The notes beneath the pieces were generated by a model. That model was given only the letters and a program-made list of their open reading frames with translations, was not told the origin of the DNA and did no database searches. A stretch of 64,000 nt of DNA from assembly GCA_963675555.1 (NCBI GenBank), contig OY776674.1, positions 128,316,274-128,380,273 on the forward strand, given 5' to 3'. Positions 27,101 through 42,500 of the stretch are shown here, piece by piece. The DNA is from Leptura quadrifasciata. Its lineage: Eukaryota; Arthropoda; Insecta; Coleoptera; Cerambycidae. Made by a program: the position numbers and the translations under genes. Within the stretch, counting starts at the first letter, position 1; each line of letters opens with the position of its first letter.

Positions 27101-30100
27101 TAAATTTTACACTTACCACGTGCAACAACTAACGCTATGCCAGAGTTTTTAGCTTTTTCTATGGCTAGATCCATGCAAAATTTTCCAACAACTGCACCTA
27201 GTCCATTATTTCCATCTACTACAGCAGATGCCACATTTTCCTTTACTATACTACATTCTGCCTTGGGATCACACATACCACTCTGCATGTCTCTTATGTA
27301 CATTTCTAAAAACAATTAATTTTATTCTTTCTTCTATTTTTTATTCTTTATGTGCAAAAGAATGTATTAATAAAATGTTCCAAATGCAGATTGTTTTTTA
27401 AACATTGGGAACGGCTTGGCTTATGGAAATGCAATAAGCATTTTTTATTTCTAATGATCTGAAATTTATTTTTTTATAATAATTTTTAGAGATATGAAAA
27501 ACATTAAAAGTTATGGGCAAAATACTGACAGTCACCCCCTAAAACTACCCCTTAAGCAAAAGAGAGGGTTCGACAGATACCATGTAAGCGCTAGTGTCCG
27601 ATGGCCCTTGATTGAGTTTAACATATGAATTTGATATTTTAAGGGAGTCAGAAGATATTTCAGAAAAATTGAAATTTATTATCCCCCTATTAAGGGGGAT
27701 AATATCTCCCCTTATTATTCATTTTCGTAAATAACTTTATATAAAATACTATCATTATTACTTCCACGTCCAGTGGAAGTATAGTAACTTTTTTTTGAAA
27801 TAGGCTTAAAATGTCATGAAAATTCGAGATTTTGAATTTGAGAAAAAAATTTCCTGTCTGTCGGTCAGTCTGTAACATTCTTGTACGCACGTTTGCTCTG
27901 GAACCGTTTATGATTTTGACATGAAATTTGGTACACTTATGATTGTAACGAGATCTGGAACTTTTTGGATATACTATCAGCCACAGAAATATCGTGAGAC
28001 AATTTTGGACCACCTTATATATCAAGTGGTTATCTTGTAATTTTTAGTATCCTTCAATGAATTGTTTTGATCTATTGGGTTTCAATAAACCCGCAATTCT
28101 TGTTATTATTATCAACTTTAAAAGTAGAGCCAATACCAAAAAAACGAGAGTTCATAAAAATACAAACTTAACTATTTGCATACTGTAATTGTTAATTTTT
28201 GAACCACCTAAATATTGATAAAAAAATTACCTAATCGATTCATTCCATGACTGTAGTGTCCTCTATAATCGGCCTCTAAGAGATTATCTGCGACGATTTC
28301 AGCATGATTCTGTGGAGTTCCTACAGCTTTAAAGCAATCGATCATAAATCTTCGAGCTTCCTCCAGAGTTGTGACTGGCTGTCCATCTGCTATAAAAATG
28401 ATTATCTTTGTAATGATAAATTATATCATTAATTACAGAATATACAGTTAAAAGTGACCATTAATATGTATTAATTTTTTTGGGCGACGCGCTATAAAAA
28501 TATGTGAAATCACACTATACCGTAGTTCTAGTGATTTTTACTATAATATAAATTTAGTTTTCTATAATTCGACAGCAACAAGAATGGTTAATTGCAATTT
28601 GACTCGTATACAGGGCATCCCAAATCTAAAAGGACATAGTGAAACTGGAGCTACAACACACTTTGCTGAGTTCAAAATACCCTCACGTATCTTTAAAAGT
28701 GAATGGTTTTCAGAACAGCCGCATAGGTTGGGATAAAATTTGGTTTGGTTTTCCAGGACCGAACTCGTTTTTTCATAAATGTCGCTTATGGTATATTATC
28801 CATAAAATTAGAATACAAAATGTTATATAATATATAAAAATAACAAAAAACAAAGACGACTGAAGTAGTCTGTAAGCGAATACCACCCTGTATATCACAT
28901 ATTGGAAAGTGGTAATAAACATTAAAAGTCGGTGTTAAAATAATGTCATAATATTGGATGGTAAAAAATTAACTATGATTTTCCTTGGCTCATAAAGATG
29001 CCTTATGCAACAGACGACAAAATATCAAGTCCAGGTCTGGAAACACTAATTTCTCATTAACCATACAGTCTCAATTCTGGTAATCTTCTTAGCCTGTATA
29101 ACAAAATAGCGGGACCTAATAATTTCTAGCTAACTGTTTATTTCACAATTGGAAAGTATTTATAAAGCATTCGCGAGCCATAAAGTGCTTGGGAGTTTTA
29201 GGAGTGCTCCCAAGCACTAAATTGCTTAAGAGCATTTTGGGCAATTACTAAGCACTAAGCGCTTTCGTGAAGTGCTCAAAGCACTAAGCACCGATTTAAA
29301 AAATGCTCATAAGCACAGTGCTCCCGAGCACAAAAATGCTTAAAGTGCTTAGACGAGCACTAAGCACAGTGCTTAGGAACAGCTCTAGTTTTAATAACGT
29401 ATTTAAAAGTAAGAAGCAAGTTGTTCAAATAATTGATTTTACTAGTATGAGTTGCAATATTAAACAGAGTGTACCGCAAGAATCAATTCTAGGACCTTTG
29501 CCATCTCTAGTCTTTATTAACGATATAATTGATTTCTCGAACAGTAACATAATGTATGCTATGCCGATGATACCGATGTTTTGGTAATTGAAAATGACTT
29601 AGGCACCCATTGGCTGTGATGTTGTCCGGTATGGCTGCTTCCACGAGTGCTCTCAAATATAAAAGTTGTAAGAAGTGTAAAACAAACCTAGTGGATGGTA
29701 TAAAATGCAATAATTGTCGTAACCATTTCCACCTAAGTTGTGCTAAACTGTGCAATTCAGTAAAATTCATAAATAACGACACAATAATTTGTTGTGGGCC
29801 TGAAAATAATGATATTGACACGGCGTTTTTTGACGCTATGGAGAATTTATCGCCTGAAGATAAAAAGGTAGATATAAATATTTTTACTTATATTATCAAG
29901 CAAAAAGATACGATAATAGAGGAATTACGTGATAAAATAAGAATTTTGAATAATCAAGTTGCATTATATGAAAAACTAGGGGCAACAGAACAAAAACTTT
30001 CCTACAAAAAACTTGATACAAAAACATATGTAAATAAAACATTGGAATGCAATCAAAATAAGTCAGCGGTTCCAAAAATTCCATGTGATAATGTTCCTAT

Positions 30101-33100
30101 TGTTACTAGAGAACAAGTAGGAGCTGCAATAATGGAACAAGAGACTCGTATGAAATGCAATGATTATATAAATCTAACAAAAAGCAACGAAAATATAGCA
30201 CATAGTAGCGAAAATAGCCAATGGAAAAAAGTCTTCCATAAAAAACGTAAGCGTCCCGTTATTGTTGGAAATAATAGCAATTAGAAGTTAACGGAAAAGT
30301 CATCAAAGGTGTCCCAAAGACAACTGCATTACATGTATATAGGGTTGATCCATCTATGACAGCAAATGATTTGAGAGAATTGTTAAAAGCACATTTTCCT
30401 GAAGTTACTTGCGAGGCAATAACCCCTAAACATCCTAAGCTATACTCTTCTTTTAAAGTTAATATCCTAGAAGAGAATTACGATAAGGCAATGGAAGCTA
30501 CAAAATGGCCAACTGGTGCATATGTACAACGTTTTTTACAACTTCGGAAAAGAGAAGACGCCCAAACCAGGTAACTTCTAATGTCCATCAAAATGAGAAG
30601 ACAAGCTATGACTTACTCTTATTAAATACTCAGTGCTTAACTTTGGACAAACTTGATAATATTATTGTTGACTATATGAACTTAAATATTAAATTTATTT
30701 GCTTTACGGAAACTTGGTGTGTTCATGACAATTTAACAAATTTTACTTTTCCCGGTTATGAACTAATAGACTATTACTGTAGATCTATTTTCAAAGGAGG
30801 AGGTGTAGGTATATGGTGTAAAATAGGACTAATGGTACAGCGCCTAAATCTTGGTAAATACTGTAGTGAAAAGAACATTGAAGTGTCTGGTTTAACGTGG
30901 ATTACTAATTCGAAACAAAGTATTATTATTTTAACTTGCTACAGATCTCCTAATGGCAATTTTGACATTTTTATGACTAATCTACATATAATTTTAGAAC
31001 TTATTTATAAACCTAAAACTCTTATATTTTTAACCGGTGATTTCAATGCAAACTCACTAAACAAAAATTAACTAAATAATTTTTCAGAACTGCTTATCTC
31101 ATATGATCTTAGTCCTAAGATTCTTGAACCAACACGTATAGGTCCTACAAGTCAAACAGTAATTGACCAGATGTATACAAATTTTATTGATTGCAAGAGT
31201 GCAGTATTAGATAATACAATTTCTGATCATCGTACAATTCTTTTCACAATGAATTTTGGCGAGGAAGACTACAACCCAGATAGAATTATTTCTGTTAGTA
31301 ATAGAATGTGCGGCAATGTAAATATGAATTGTTTTACTACCGCGTTATCAAACGAAACGCGGAATGATACTTATTCAGCAAATGGGGCTGAGGCTAAATT
31401 TAATTGTTTTCATGATACGCTAACTTATCATTTTAATAGAGAATGTCCACAAAGTTATAAAAAAAATTATAAAAAAACTGGTAAAGAATGGGTGAATGTT
31501 GCTGTTAAAGAATCTAGTAAGGAACTCAAAAATCTTTTCTATTTACAAAAAAGCTATCCATAATACATAATAATACATAATAAACTAATTAGAGAAACAA
31601 AAAGTCAGTTCTACTCAAATAAAATTCATAATTCCAGTAATTCAAATAAAACTACTTGGCATATTATATCCGAACTAACAGGTAGACATAGACACCAAAA
31701 AAATATTGAATTAGAAATAAACGGTATTAGTACTGCAAAGCCTGAAGAAATATGTAACGAATTTAATAGTTTCTTTATAAATGCACCCTATGAAACAATA
31801 AATAAAATACAAAAATCAGATTCAAATTTAAATCTCAATGAAGCCACAATTCTTAACAGCATGTTTCTCTCATATGTTACAGAGGACGAGGTTCTGTTCA
31901 TCATAAAACATAAATTAAAAAACAAGTACTCCACTGGAAATGATAACATTTCAAGTAATTTACTTAAAATGATTGCTGAACACATTATACATCCTTTAAC
32001 TCATGTAATTAATACATCATTTAGCGAAGGAGCATTTCCATCTCGACTTAAAACATCGGTAGTTTCACCAATTTTCAAAAAGGGCGACGTTAAAGATATG
32101 AACAACTATCGACCCATATCTGTACCACCTATAATATCAAAGATATATGAATATGCAATGTTACTACAGCTAACAAAATTTTTAAGCCTTAATAATGTAT
32201 TAAATGATAACCAGCACGGCTTCCGTTCTGGATGTTCAACAATTACGGCGATACATTCTTTCTATGAAAAAATATTGGACGCAATTGAAAAGGGTGAAAG
32301 TTCAACTGGAATTTTTTGTGATCTGAGTCGGGCGTTTGATTGTGTTCAACATGATTTACTGCTGAATAAATTAAACAGATATGGAGTAAGAGGCAAACCA
32401 TACGATTGGTTTGTCTCTTATCTTAGCGAAAGAAACCAAATGGTGAAAATAAATTACTCAGAACAAAATAGGAAAACCTCTTACATGTCAACATTACTAG
32501 ATAATGAAATGGGTGTGCCTCAAGGATCTGTACTGGGCCCCATTCTTTTCATTATTTACATTAACGAGTTACCTACCATGCTTACTCAGGCTTTTATTTC
32601 ATTGTACGCTGATGATGCAACACTTCTTTTTTCTGATATGTCTCATGTTTCACTGCAACGTAAAATTGATACTACTGTTGATCATCTTTGTAACTGGTTT
32701 AGTAAAAACTTATTGTTGTTCAATGTTTCAAAAACAAGTTATGTGACATTTCACACTCGCCAAAAGACTAATATCCCCAGTCTTAATGTAAAAATAAATG
32801 ATTTTTAACATTGAGAAAAGTAGTTGCATAACATTTCTTGGCATAGATTTTGATAACACGCTGACATTCAGTAATCACTGTAGGAGACTTACTAGTACTT
32901 TACACTCTAAATGTTTTCAAATTAGAACACTGAAAAGAGTTTTGGATATGTCTGGTCTACTACTCTTTTATTTTGGAGAAATTCATTCAAGATTATCCTA
33001 TGGCATCACTATATGGGGAAACTCTTCCAGTGCACATGATGTTTTTCTTGCACAAAAGCGCATCATGAGATGTATGGTGGGAGTACCACAAATTCATTCT

Positions 33101-36100
33101 TGTCGTAACCTCTTTCGACAACATGGAATACTTCCTCTACCTAGTATGTATATTCTAGAATTATTGTTATATGTATTTAAAAATCAGCATAAATTTAATA
33201 GAAATGATGCCATACATTCTCATGATACGCGCGATAAGTGCAATTTCCACGTACCATTTAAACATCTGAATATATCTTCAAATGCCCACAATATCTTAGG
33301 ACTAAAATTATATAACCATTTACCTTTGTCATATAAAAATTTAAAAAACACTTTGGTTTTTAAGAAGTTTGTCAAAAAATATCTTTTAAAAATATGTGCA
33401 TATTCTGTTCAAGAATACCTTGATAGTGATATTAACGTTTAGTATATCGTATTCGTATATTACATTCTATACATCTCTGTGAATTCTAGTTATATAGATA
33501 TATGTATACATTTTTCTCATTTTTATATGTATGTGTGTGTGTGTGTGTACATATATATGTTTTGACTTTATACGTAATTCTATGTGTATATTTATATATT
33601 TTAATATTTGTTTATATTTTGTGTGTTTTGACTTGTCCAATAGCATATATGTATGTATAGCTCCTACTGGATCAATAAAATATTCTATTCTATTCTATTC
33701 TAAAACATGTATATCAAAATAACTATAAATGTGTGGTGAAAAAAATTGTCTGCAGTTAGAGAAAAGACAGGAAACCTTCCAATTAGTCATATGTATTTTT
33801 TTGAAAGGAATTATTACTACAATATAAAAGATCAATACTGTCTTGCAGGTTGTTGAAATTCTCACACATGAAGTATAAAGGTGAAAATTTTAACAGATTT
33901 GTCCTAGGTGTGGTGAGATAAAAAGTATTTGGAGAATCTGCGCTCTGGTCTTAGGATATCAAATGTAAGTTGTGGACAACCAATTTTGTTATTAATTAAC
34001 TTCCAAAGAAATATCAACGAGTGTGCCATTCTTCAAGCAAGCAAAGTGGGAACAGAAAATCTCCCTAGTAATTATGTATGAGGTATTCCGACTGCAGGGT
34101 ATATACCATCCAGCTTGTATGAAATTTTAAAAAGCACCTCTGAATATTCCCCAAACTATCCGTATATATGTTATAGCCAGATTGCCATACTATAGCAGCA
34201 TATTCTAACTTAGATTTTACTAGCGCATTAAACAGCACCATGATTCCCTGTATATCAGTAAAATCCCTAGTATTTCTTACGGTGAAGCATAAATTCCTAT
34301 ATGATATTTTTACAGTTTCGTTAATGTGGCGATTAAAAGATAATAATTTGCTTGTTACTTACAAAATTAGAGGGCATTGGAGTGAGAGGGGCACCATACG
34401 CTGGGCAACCTCATATCTACAAAATCGCTCGCAAACTACTGTTGTAGATGGCGTTAAATTCAAAACTAGAAATATAAACCTGGGAGTGCCTCAAGGCTCG
34501 ATTCTGGGATCTCTGTTTTTTATAATTTTTATTAACGATATATCCAACACATGTATCACCTCAAATCAACTTCTTCTATATGCAGATGATAGAAATATGC
34601 TAATGTCCCATAATTTCATTGAACAGATTGTCATAAATAGTAACAATGCATCGCAGGATTACTGTAGCAACAACGGACTAAATTTAAATGTAAATAAAAC
34701 ATGCTATATACATTTTTTTTTTCAAAAAATATTGTGACTAACTATGATCTGTACCTGAAAATTTTAGTCCATCTGAGTATAACAACTACCAAGTTCCTAA
34801 GTGTTACCTTGGATCGAAAGCTTACGTGGGAAGCGCATATAAACGTGGTTTGCACAAAATTGAGCACTGGTTGCTATATAATAAGAAATCTAAGAGATAC
34901 CGTCTCCACAAACATCCTAAAGACTATCTATTATGGATTGGTTCAGTCTCAATTACAGTATGGACTGGGAAAATTCCTCATATTTTAAATATTGCATTTC
35001 AATATCAAAAAAGGGTTTTAAAAACCATGTGTAAGATCCACCCCTTAACCAGTTGTAAACCACTATTTAAAGATTTGCAAATACTTATTTTGCCTAGCTT
35101 ATATATCTACCAGTTAATAATGTACATAAAAAAATGAATCTGAATCCTTTAGAAATAGTGATATTCATATGTATGACACGGGAAACAAGGATAATTTGTT
35201 TCAGCCATAGATGCCGAGCGGCGAGTCGGAGGGCTCGTCTGGGCAATCAGACAAATCAGATCAAAACAAAAAGAAAAAGTGTGAAATATGTAATGTACCT
35301 GTAAGGACTGGTGGAATAAAGTGTGCGGAAGATGTCTGTGAAATAATTTTGCATGTTAAGTGCTTCGAAAGTGCCTCAAAAATCTTTAAAATTGAAAGAG
35401 TCGACTGGCGGTGTAGGAACTGTGATAATAGCGAAGACAATGCAGTGATATGTAATGCGAATCTTGATAAAGAAAATGAGTTTTTAAAACGGGAGAATGT
35501 GATTCTAAACAAATTAATTAGTGAACAACAAATTACTAATAAATTACAAAGTGAAAAGTTAGACGCATTGATGGTAAAAACTGTAAGTAGTTCATTATCA
35601 GATTGTAACAAAGAACGACCGGCACTTTTTAGCACAGTTACAAAAAATAAAAACAAAACAACGGAATCTGCTGCTTTATTTATTAAGTCCGATAAAAACA
35701 GCAATATATCTAATTTGGACATAATGAAGGAAATTAAAGGAAATGTTAATCCCGCTGCTGAAAAAATATTGATAAATAGTACAAGGCTCATACAAGGTGG
35801 AATTGTTATTAACTGCAATGACAAGAATTCTATGTCTAAATTAAAGGATGTTGTCGCAAATAAATTTGGCACAAAATATAACATCAGTGAACCTAAAAAG
35901 TTTAATCCAAGACTGATCATACAGGGTGTGGAGGAAAATATCACCACAAATGAAATGTTATTAGATGAAATTACCGGCAATAATCCTGAATTAGCAAGCG
36001 TTATAACAGGTAAAAATATAAAATTCATTACGAGACTCAAGCGGGAACTTTCATTAAACATTGTCATAGAAGTCTCACCTGAAATAAGGAGTCAAATATT

Positions 36101-39100
36101 ATCTAACGGCTATTTATTTATCGGTTGGAAGAAATGTAGAGTTAATGATCACCTGATAGTGACCCGTTGCTATAAGTGCTCTCAATTCGGTCATCTTCAA
36201 AAAGACTGCAGAAATAATAAAAATGTGTGTCCGCACTGTGCAGAAGATCATGAGTTAAAAAACTGTAGTAAAGCATCAAATAGCAAAAAATGTATAAATT
36301 GTAGTAATTTCAATGTAAGAAATAAGAATAGCAATCTACCAACTGATCACTCCGCATTAGATGTAACCTGTCCTTCATATTGTCATAGTATTTTACGTTT
36401 AAAAAATAGAATTAATTATGGGTAACGTGTCTCAAGATAAATTTAAATTAGGTCATTTAAATACAAGATCATTGGTAGCTAGTTTTGGCGATGTATCTAA
36501 CTTGATTACAGCAAATTGTTTTGATGTATTTGCGGTGTCTGAGAGTTGGTTAAATGTCAATGTATCTGATAATATTTTACATGTTCCTGGATATCGATTA
36601 CTTCGCAAAGATCGTGAGGGAAGAGGAGGTGGTATAGCGGCGTATATAAGTACCATATATGAATGTGAAGAGGTTGATATTGACATAGAAAACTCCGGTA
36701 CTGTTGAGCAACTATGGATAAACATTAAATATAAAAAAATGACTTTATTAGTTGGAATTGTATATCGACCGCCTCAAAATAATGTTGCAGACTGTGTTGA
36801 GGTCTTTGATAACATCTTGTCAAGAATTGTGCTTATATACGAAAAAATAATTGTCACCGGTGATGTGAACATAAATTTACTCAATTTGAGTAACCGCTTG
36901 TCGCAATGTTTCGATGGTTACGGTTTTTCTCAGGTTGTGGATGAACCGACTCGCACTACTCAATATTCTGCTACCTTATTAGATCCAATATTTATCAGTG
37001 ACATGGAACTGTTTTGTAATAGTGGTACCCTAAATGCGGATAATATATCAGATCACAGATTAGTTTTTTGTAACATGAATATTGCAATTAAACGGTCTAA
37101 ACAAAAAATCTATACTTTCAGGGATTTTAAAAATTTTGAATATGAATTGTTTACGAGAGATCTTAATATTACACCTTGGCAAAATATTTTATATCTTAAC
37201 AATGTAGATGAAAAAGTTCACTTCTTGACAGAAAATATTATTCGATTGTTTGATATTCATGCTCCAATACGCACTGTACGTATAAATAAGCCTTATGCAC
37301 CCTGGCTCACTAATGTAATAAATAATATTATGAAAGAGAGAGACAAAGCCTATGACAAGTATAAAAAATCCAGAACTCAGGTAAATTGGGAATACTACAA
37401 AGAGTTACGCAATTTTACTACAGCTGCTATCAAAAGAGAAAAAGCTGCATACCTAAACTGTTCCGACGAACATGACAGTAATCAGTTATGGAAAAAACTA
37501 AAAGCCATGAATATATTGTCTAAATCCAAACCCAACCTTCCAGAAAACTTGCAAAATTTTACAAAAATAAATGAATATTTTTCTAAGGTGTATAACAGCG
37601 ATAAAGCAGATCATAATGTTGTAAATCGGTATCTAACATCAAAATTTAAAGAAAATGCCCAATTCACATTTACTCTGGTCAGTCCTGAACAAATAAAAGA
37701 TATCATATTACACTTAAAATCCAATGCTTGTGGCATAGATAAAATATCCCTACAAATGTTGAAATTATGTATGCCTGAGATATTAGTTTATATAACTCAC
37801 ATAATTAATTTATGTTTAGAACAGGGCAAATTTCCTGATTACTGGAAAAGTGCTGTAGTCTGTCCAATCCCTAAAATTACCTCTCCATTAGACTATAATG
37901 ATTTAAGACCCATTAGCTTGCTGTCAGTTCTGAGCAAAATTCTCGAAAAGGTGGTTTATTTGCAGCTTAACGATTTCTTTAACCAATACAAAATGTTCCC
38001 AACAAATCAGTCAGGTTTTAGGCGACAACATAGTACCACTACAGCACTACTAAATATTTCAGACAACATTATCGGTGGTTTGGATCAGGGTCTGGCAACT
38101 GCATTGGTCTTGCTTGACTTTTCCAAAGCCTTCGATACTGTTGATCATGACTTGCTATGTGCCAAATTAAAGTATTATGGCCTCGAAAATAAGGCACTGA
38201 TGTTTTTTCAGAGTTATTTAAGTAACCGCTATCAAATTGTTCGAACTAATCTAGGTATTTCTCAACCAGAACCAATCCCTTCCGGTGTACCACAAGGATC
38301 CATATTGGGGCCACTGTTGTTCCTGGTATACACATTTGATTTATATACCAAGGTAGAAAACTGTAATATACAGTCATATGCTGATGACACACAAGTTTAT
38401 TTAAGATTCGATCCGACGAAATATGACATTGCAGCTGATAAAATAAATGAAGACCTTGGAAATATTAGTCAATATTGTAAAGAGCATAAGCTAAAATTAA
38501 ACTCAAATAAAACAGTCACTATGCTATTTTGTTCTCGATCGCATTATGAATATTTAAAAGTAAATCTGCGTTTGAAAATTGATGATCAACAACTATCATT
38601 TGAAAGTCGCGCTAAAAATCTTGGCATAATATTTGATAAAAATTTTAGGTATATTGAGCATGTAAATAATTTACTTAGAAAATCTTATGTACGTTTAAAA
38701 CTCTTGTATGCAAACAAATCCATACTGAATTACAAATCAAGAAAGAAATTATGTGAGACAATGGTCATGCCTATATTTTATTATTGTGATATTGTTTATT
38801 ATCCGTGTTTGGATAAAAGCAATAGGAATCGTATTCAAAAAGTGCAAAATACATGTTGCCGGCTCATTCACGACTTGAGAAAATTTGACCACATCAGTGA
38901 CAAATTTAAACAGCTTAATTGGCTGAATATACACAGCACCTGGTTGTATCATCTTTTAGTTTTCGTTCAACGTCTTCTTATAACTTCCACCCCTGATTAT
39001 CTCAAAAGTAAACTCGTACCTAGAAATGAAGTACATGGTCGAACTGTCAGAAATAATAACATGTTGACAATGCCGCAACACTCGTCTGCTATATTTCAGC

Positions 39101-39527
39101 GATCCTTCTCATATACTGCCGTACATCACTACAATATGTTGAATAATACGACAAAATGTTACTCTCTAGTTAAGTTTAAAAAAGAGCTTAAGGCATATTT
39201 ATTTGCTAGGCAAAAATAATTATTCATCTTTTAGATTAACTGGTTGTTATTTACATTTTCTCTTTTTCTTTTTTTTTAATTTAGTTTATAGTGTCTACAA
39301 ATTAGTAATATCCTCTTTATGTATATTTTATGTTATGTGTGTGCCAGAGATACTTCACTTTATATTTCTCAATTATACTTATACAATACTTTAGAATAAG
39401 AATCTTATTGTAATTTTTATTATTCTTTATGTAAATATCATAAATGTATCTCTGGCATTTGGGGTTAAGTGGAAGAATAGTCCTGTGACTAAACTTCGCC
39501 CTTTATGAACCTTTCATAATAAAGACC

Positions 39528-39564
<37 letters not shown>

Positions 39565-42500
39565 CAGACTTGCACTGGGAGAAAATTGGTCGAAACATAT
39601 TGGTACCAAATGTTTTAACAAAATTAGTCAGTGTATCAACAATGACAGCAAAAATATCATTTAGGAATAAAATATTAAAATTTTTGAATGATAATAGTAT
39701 ATTCTGTAATAAGTTTGGAATGAAGCATATTTTGCGCGAGCGGAAGTTTGTCACCCGAGCGCAGAATATGCCATTCCCAACGAATTACAGACTATACTTT
39801 TTCAATGCCTATAAATTAGGTTTATTTGTTTCTATATGTCTATTCGTTTTATCACTGCAACGGTGAAACGTGAAAGGTTAACTGTTAATAGAAACGTCAA
39901 CTGTCAACAGAAACGCAAACAGTACTACAAATTCCACTACACCTCGATGGAGCCACCTATGCTTGTTACATTCTAGAGGCATGTAATAAATATTACGTAT
40001 CAGCTACAGGAATATAGGTCATACCTTATTTAAAATCGACAGCGTAATGCTCATATTACATAATAGGCGTAGACAAAACATTTTATGGCATAGATGAGTT
40101 CCTTAATTGTTGATTTTGCTCACCTCTATACCTATTTTATTAATTTTATGTTGAGTGTTTTGTGATGACTAGTTTACTAAAGTCTGTACATTGTATGTTA
40201 TATTCTGTATAAACTTTTGAAGACGAATAAAATTATCTTATCTTATCGAATATCACTGATAATTATCCAATTATAATTATACTATATGGGATATATTTGT
40301 TTAGTAAATTCATTGCATTTTGTGGCATGTAATGACACCAGTTATTGATTTTTGACATGTTATTCTACAGTTTGAAGCAATATGAGATATTGTTTATAAA
40401 ACAAAAATTTGTTATATCTGCATATAATAAATAGTATAGTAATAGTAATAGTAAATTATATGTTATGTCGAGAACATCGATAATATCATTTACGAATAAT
40501 ATAAAAAAGAGTGGTCCAAGAATGGACAAATCTGGTACTCCAGAAGTAACAGAGATTTCATTAGAGACAAATCCACGACACTCAAGGTACTGCTTCCTAT
40601 CTGAAAGATATGATCTAAATAGATTCAGCAAAGGCAAGAACAATCCAGATTCTCCTAGTCTTAAAAGTCCGATGTTATGATTCAGCATATCGAAAGCCTT
40701 TGAAAAATCAATATAACAAATTACATTTACTTGGCTATTTGCGTCCATATACTGTGCAATGAATTGAGTAATAGTAAAAAGGTTAGTAGTCGTGGAATCT
40801 CTCCTTCATAAACCCATGTTCTTGGGTTGTAATTTGCATTTGAATGTATGAATAAATTATGTTATATAAGGTTATTTCAAACACTTTCGCAAAATTGCAT
40901 ATTATGGCAATACCTCTATAGTTTTCAATATTGCTTTTGTCACCATTTTCGAATACAGGACAAATCCGCAATGTTTTCCATACATCTGGTGCGTAGCGAA
41001 AAATCAAATAGGATAGTCTGAGGTTTAATGAGAGCATAGGCACGCACAATCTCGTATAATGAATGCAGGGACATCATCAGGACCTTCAACAAATTTAGGT
41101 TTTAGTTTAAGCAAGACTTTGAGAACGTTATCTTCAGTAAGTTTTGCAAAATGCAGGTGTTGACTCTGAAGCGATGAATTTAAATTGTTTTTTTTTTAAA
41201 TACATTTATTTAACGTCGGCCTATTTCCGCTACTGAGGCCTAACACCGACGCCTGTAGACGAGCTACCCCCAACCAGAAATTTTGCCGAACCTCTTCCCT
41301 TAAGAAGAGTAGGGATCTTTTACTTGCCTAACATTTAATAGACAAGAAACCGACGGTTTTACATCCCTCCGAAGGATGGTATATCCCCTATACATCCCTC
41401 GCCTAAGGTTGTATAGTTTCCGCGCATACACTGATATACAAGCCGCTGGAAGATGTGTGAGGCGAGGACGAGGTCTTCGTTGGAACGGTCAATCCGCGTC
41501 CGACGTTGCTTTACGTCGCATATCAAAGTATGTACATAGTAAAGACGCACCAATCTATTTATAAAGTTAGTTGGATTTGTAAACGCGTTACTAAAAAATA
41601 GTAACTGCTACTTTTTTGCATGTTATTCAAATTGCTTTAAGTTCTTTTGTATAGTAGAACTACACTTTTTGAAATTTACATAACCTCATAATGACTTTGA
41701 GTCACTTTTTAAATTTATCTCAACATTTCTAATATAATTATTATAAGCATTATCTATAAGGTGAATTAACAACATCACGGTCACAATACTAGGTTAGGTT
41801 AGGTCACGGTCACAATACTAGGTTTAGAGGTTTGCCAAGGCCAAATAATTTCAGGTTTTTTTTACACCGGATGTAACTTTGAAATAAAGAACTCTCCCAA
41901 AGCTCACGCTTTTAAATCTAAATTAAAAGATATACATACCCTGCAAGAATTTTTCTAAAACAAATCCTTTTCAACTTTAGAAAATATATATACTGACGTG
42001 TTTTATTCCTAATTATTATACTCGTATATTTTATGGTTGTATTATTTTATGACTATACGCATTGTCTTTTTACAGATATACAGATTCGGAAAAAGTAGTT
42101 TTTATACCCTGAAGTAAACTAGTGCGAGAAAGAAAACAACAAAAATTAAGAACAGAAAGTCGAATATAATACTCCTACACGCTGCACATTTCGTGAAATA
42201 TTATTTTTATCACCTTGTCGTGTATCAACGCAGGGCATCGGTATTGTTGGACAAACGGTATGATAGAATGCGGTCACAATAACATGGGAGGTCGAGAAAA
42301 TTTCATTAGTGTCCTACTAATATAATCTACTATCTACTACTAATCATCTGTCGCGCTTTTACTAGCGATTTTCTTTCTCGCACTCGCACTTCAGGATATA
42401 TAAAACTACTTTTGCTGAATCTGTATATATTTTTGTATAATATGTGTCTATTTCTATGTTATGTTGCTATGTATGTATTTTTTATTATTGACTTTTTGCT

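Larger units (their letters stand above)
29619..33710 (+). mobile_element. CR1-like non-LTR retrotransposon, full span but mutated
   Basis: ORF1 remnant (29619-30580) and ORF2 remnant (30505-33442) are followed by an AT-rich 3' region containing a (GT)n run (33529-33549) and a 3' tail of TATTC repeats after AATAAA at 33675. A PHD-type ORF1 and a short 3' microsatellite are typical of CR1-group elements. Its 5' end abuts another RT fragment at 29370-29610. Confidence 0.75.
35208..39562 (+). mobile_element. Non-LTR retrotransposon with both ORFs intact, nested in an older LINE
   Basis: Two uninterrupted ORFs (35211-36425 and 36418-39219), a 340-bp 3' region and an (ATT)n tail at 39528-39562. 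The 5' boundary is only three bases before the ORF1 ATG. Upstream, an older LINE reads to a codon ending at 35207; the same frame resumes at 39563 right after the tail. There is thus no 5' UTR, so this copy may be 5'-truncated despite its full coding capacity. The flanking repeat is at most CCA. It belongs to the jockey/CR1 group (EN plus RT, no RNase H); the clade needs a phylogeny. Confidence 0.85.
34367..39850 (+). pseudogene. Older LINE reverse transcriptase, split by the intact LINE
   Basis: 34367-35207 carries RT blocks: RGTIRWATSYLQNRSQ, NINLGVPQGSILGSLFF, LLLYADDRNML, FLSVTLDRKLTWEAHI, QKRVLKTMCKI, NSDIHMYDTGNKDNLFQP, with two or three frameshifts. The reading continues after the inserted LINE at 39563 as DLHWEKIGRNILVPNV and ILKFLNDNSIFCNKF, the usual C-terminus of this RT type, fading near 39800. 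The insertion at 35208-39562 left the codon boundary intact. Confidence 0.7.

Noticed and set aside
35261..36067. A 268-codon minus-strand ORF
   Set aside because: It is the antisense shadow of LINE ORF1; the plus strand has clear zinc-knuckle and PHD motifs.
39503..39754. A minus-strand ORF with a poly-isoleucine run
   Set aside because: Translation of the LINE's ATT tail.
41778..41823. GGTTAGGTTAGG resembling the insect telomere repeat TTAGG
   Set aside because: Only two units within a small tandem duplication; far too short for a telomeric tract.
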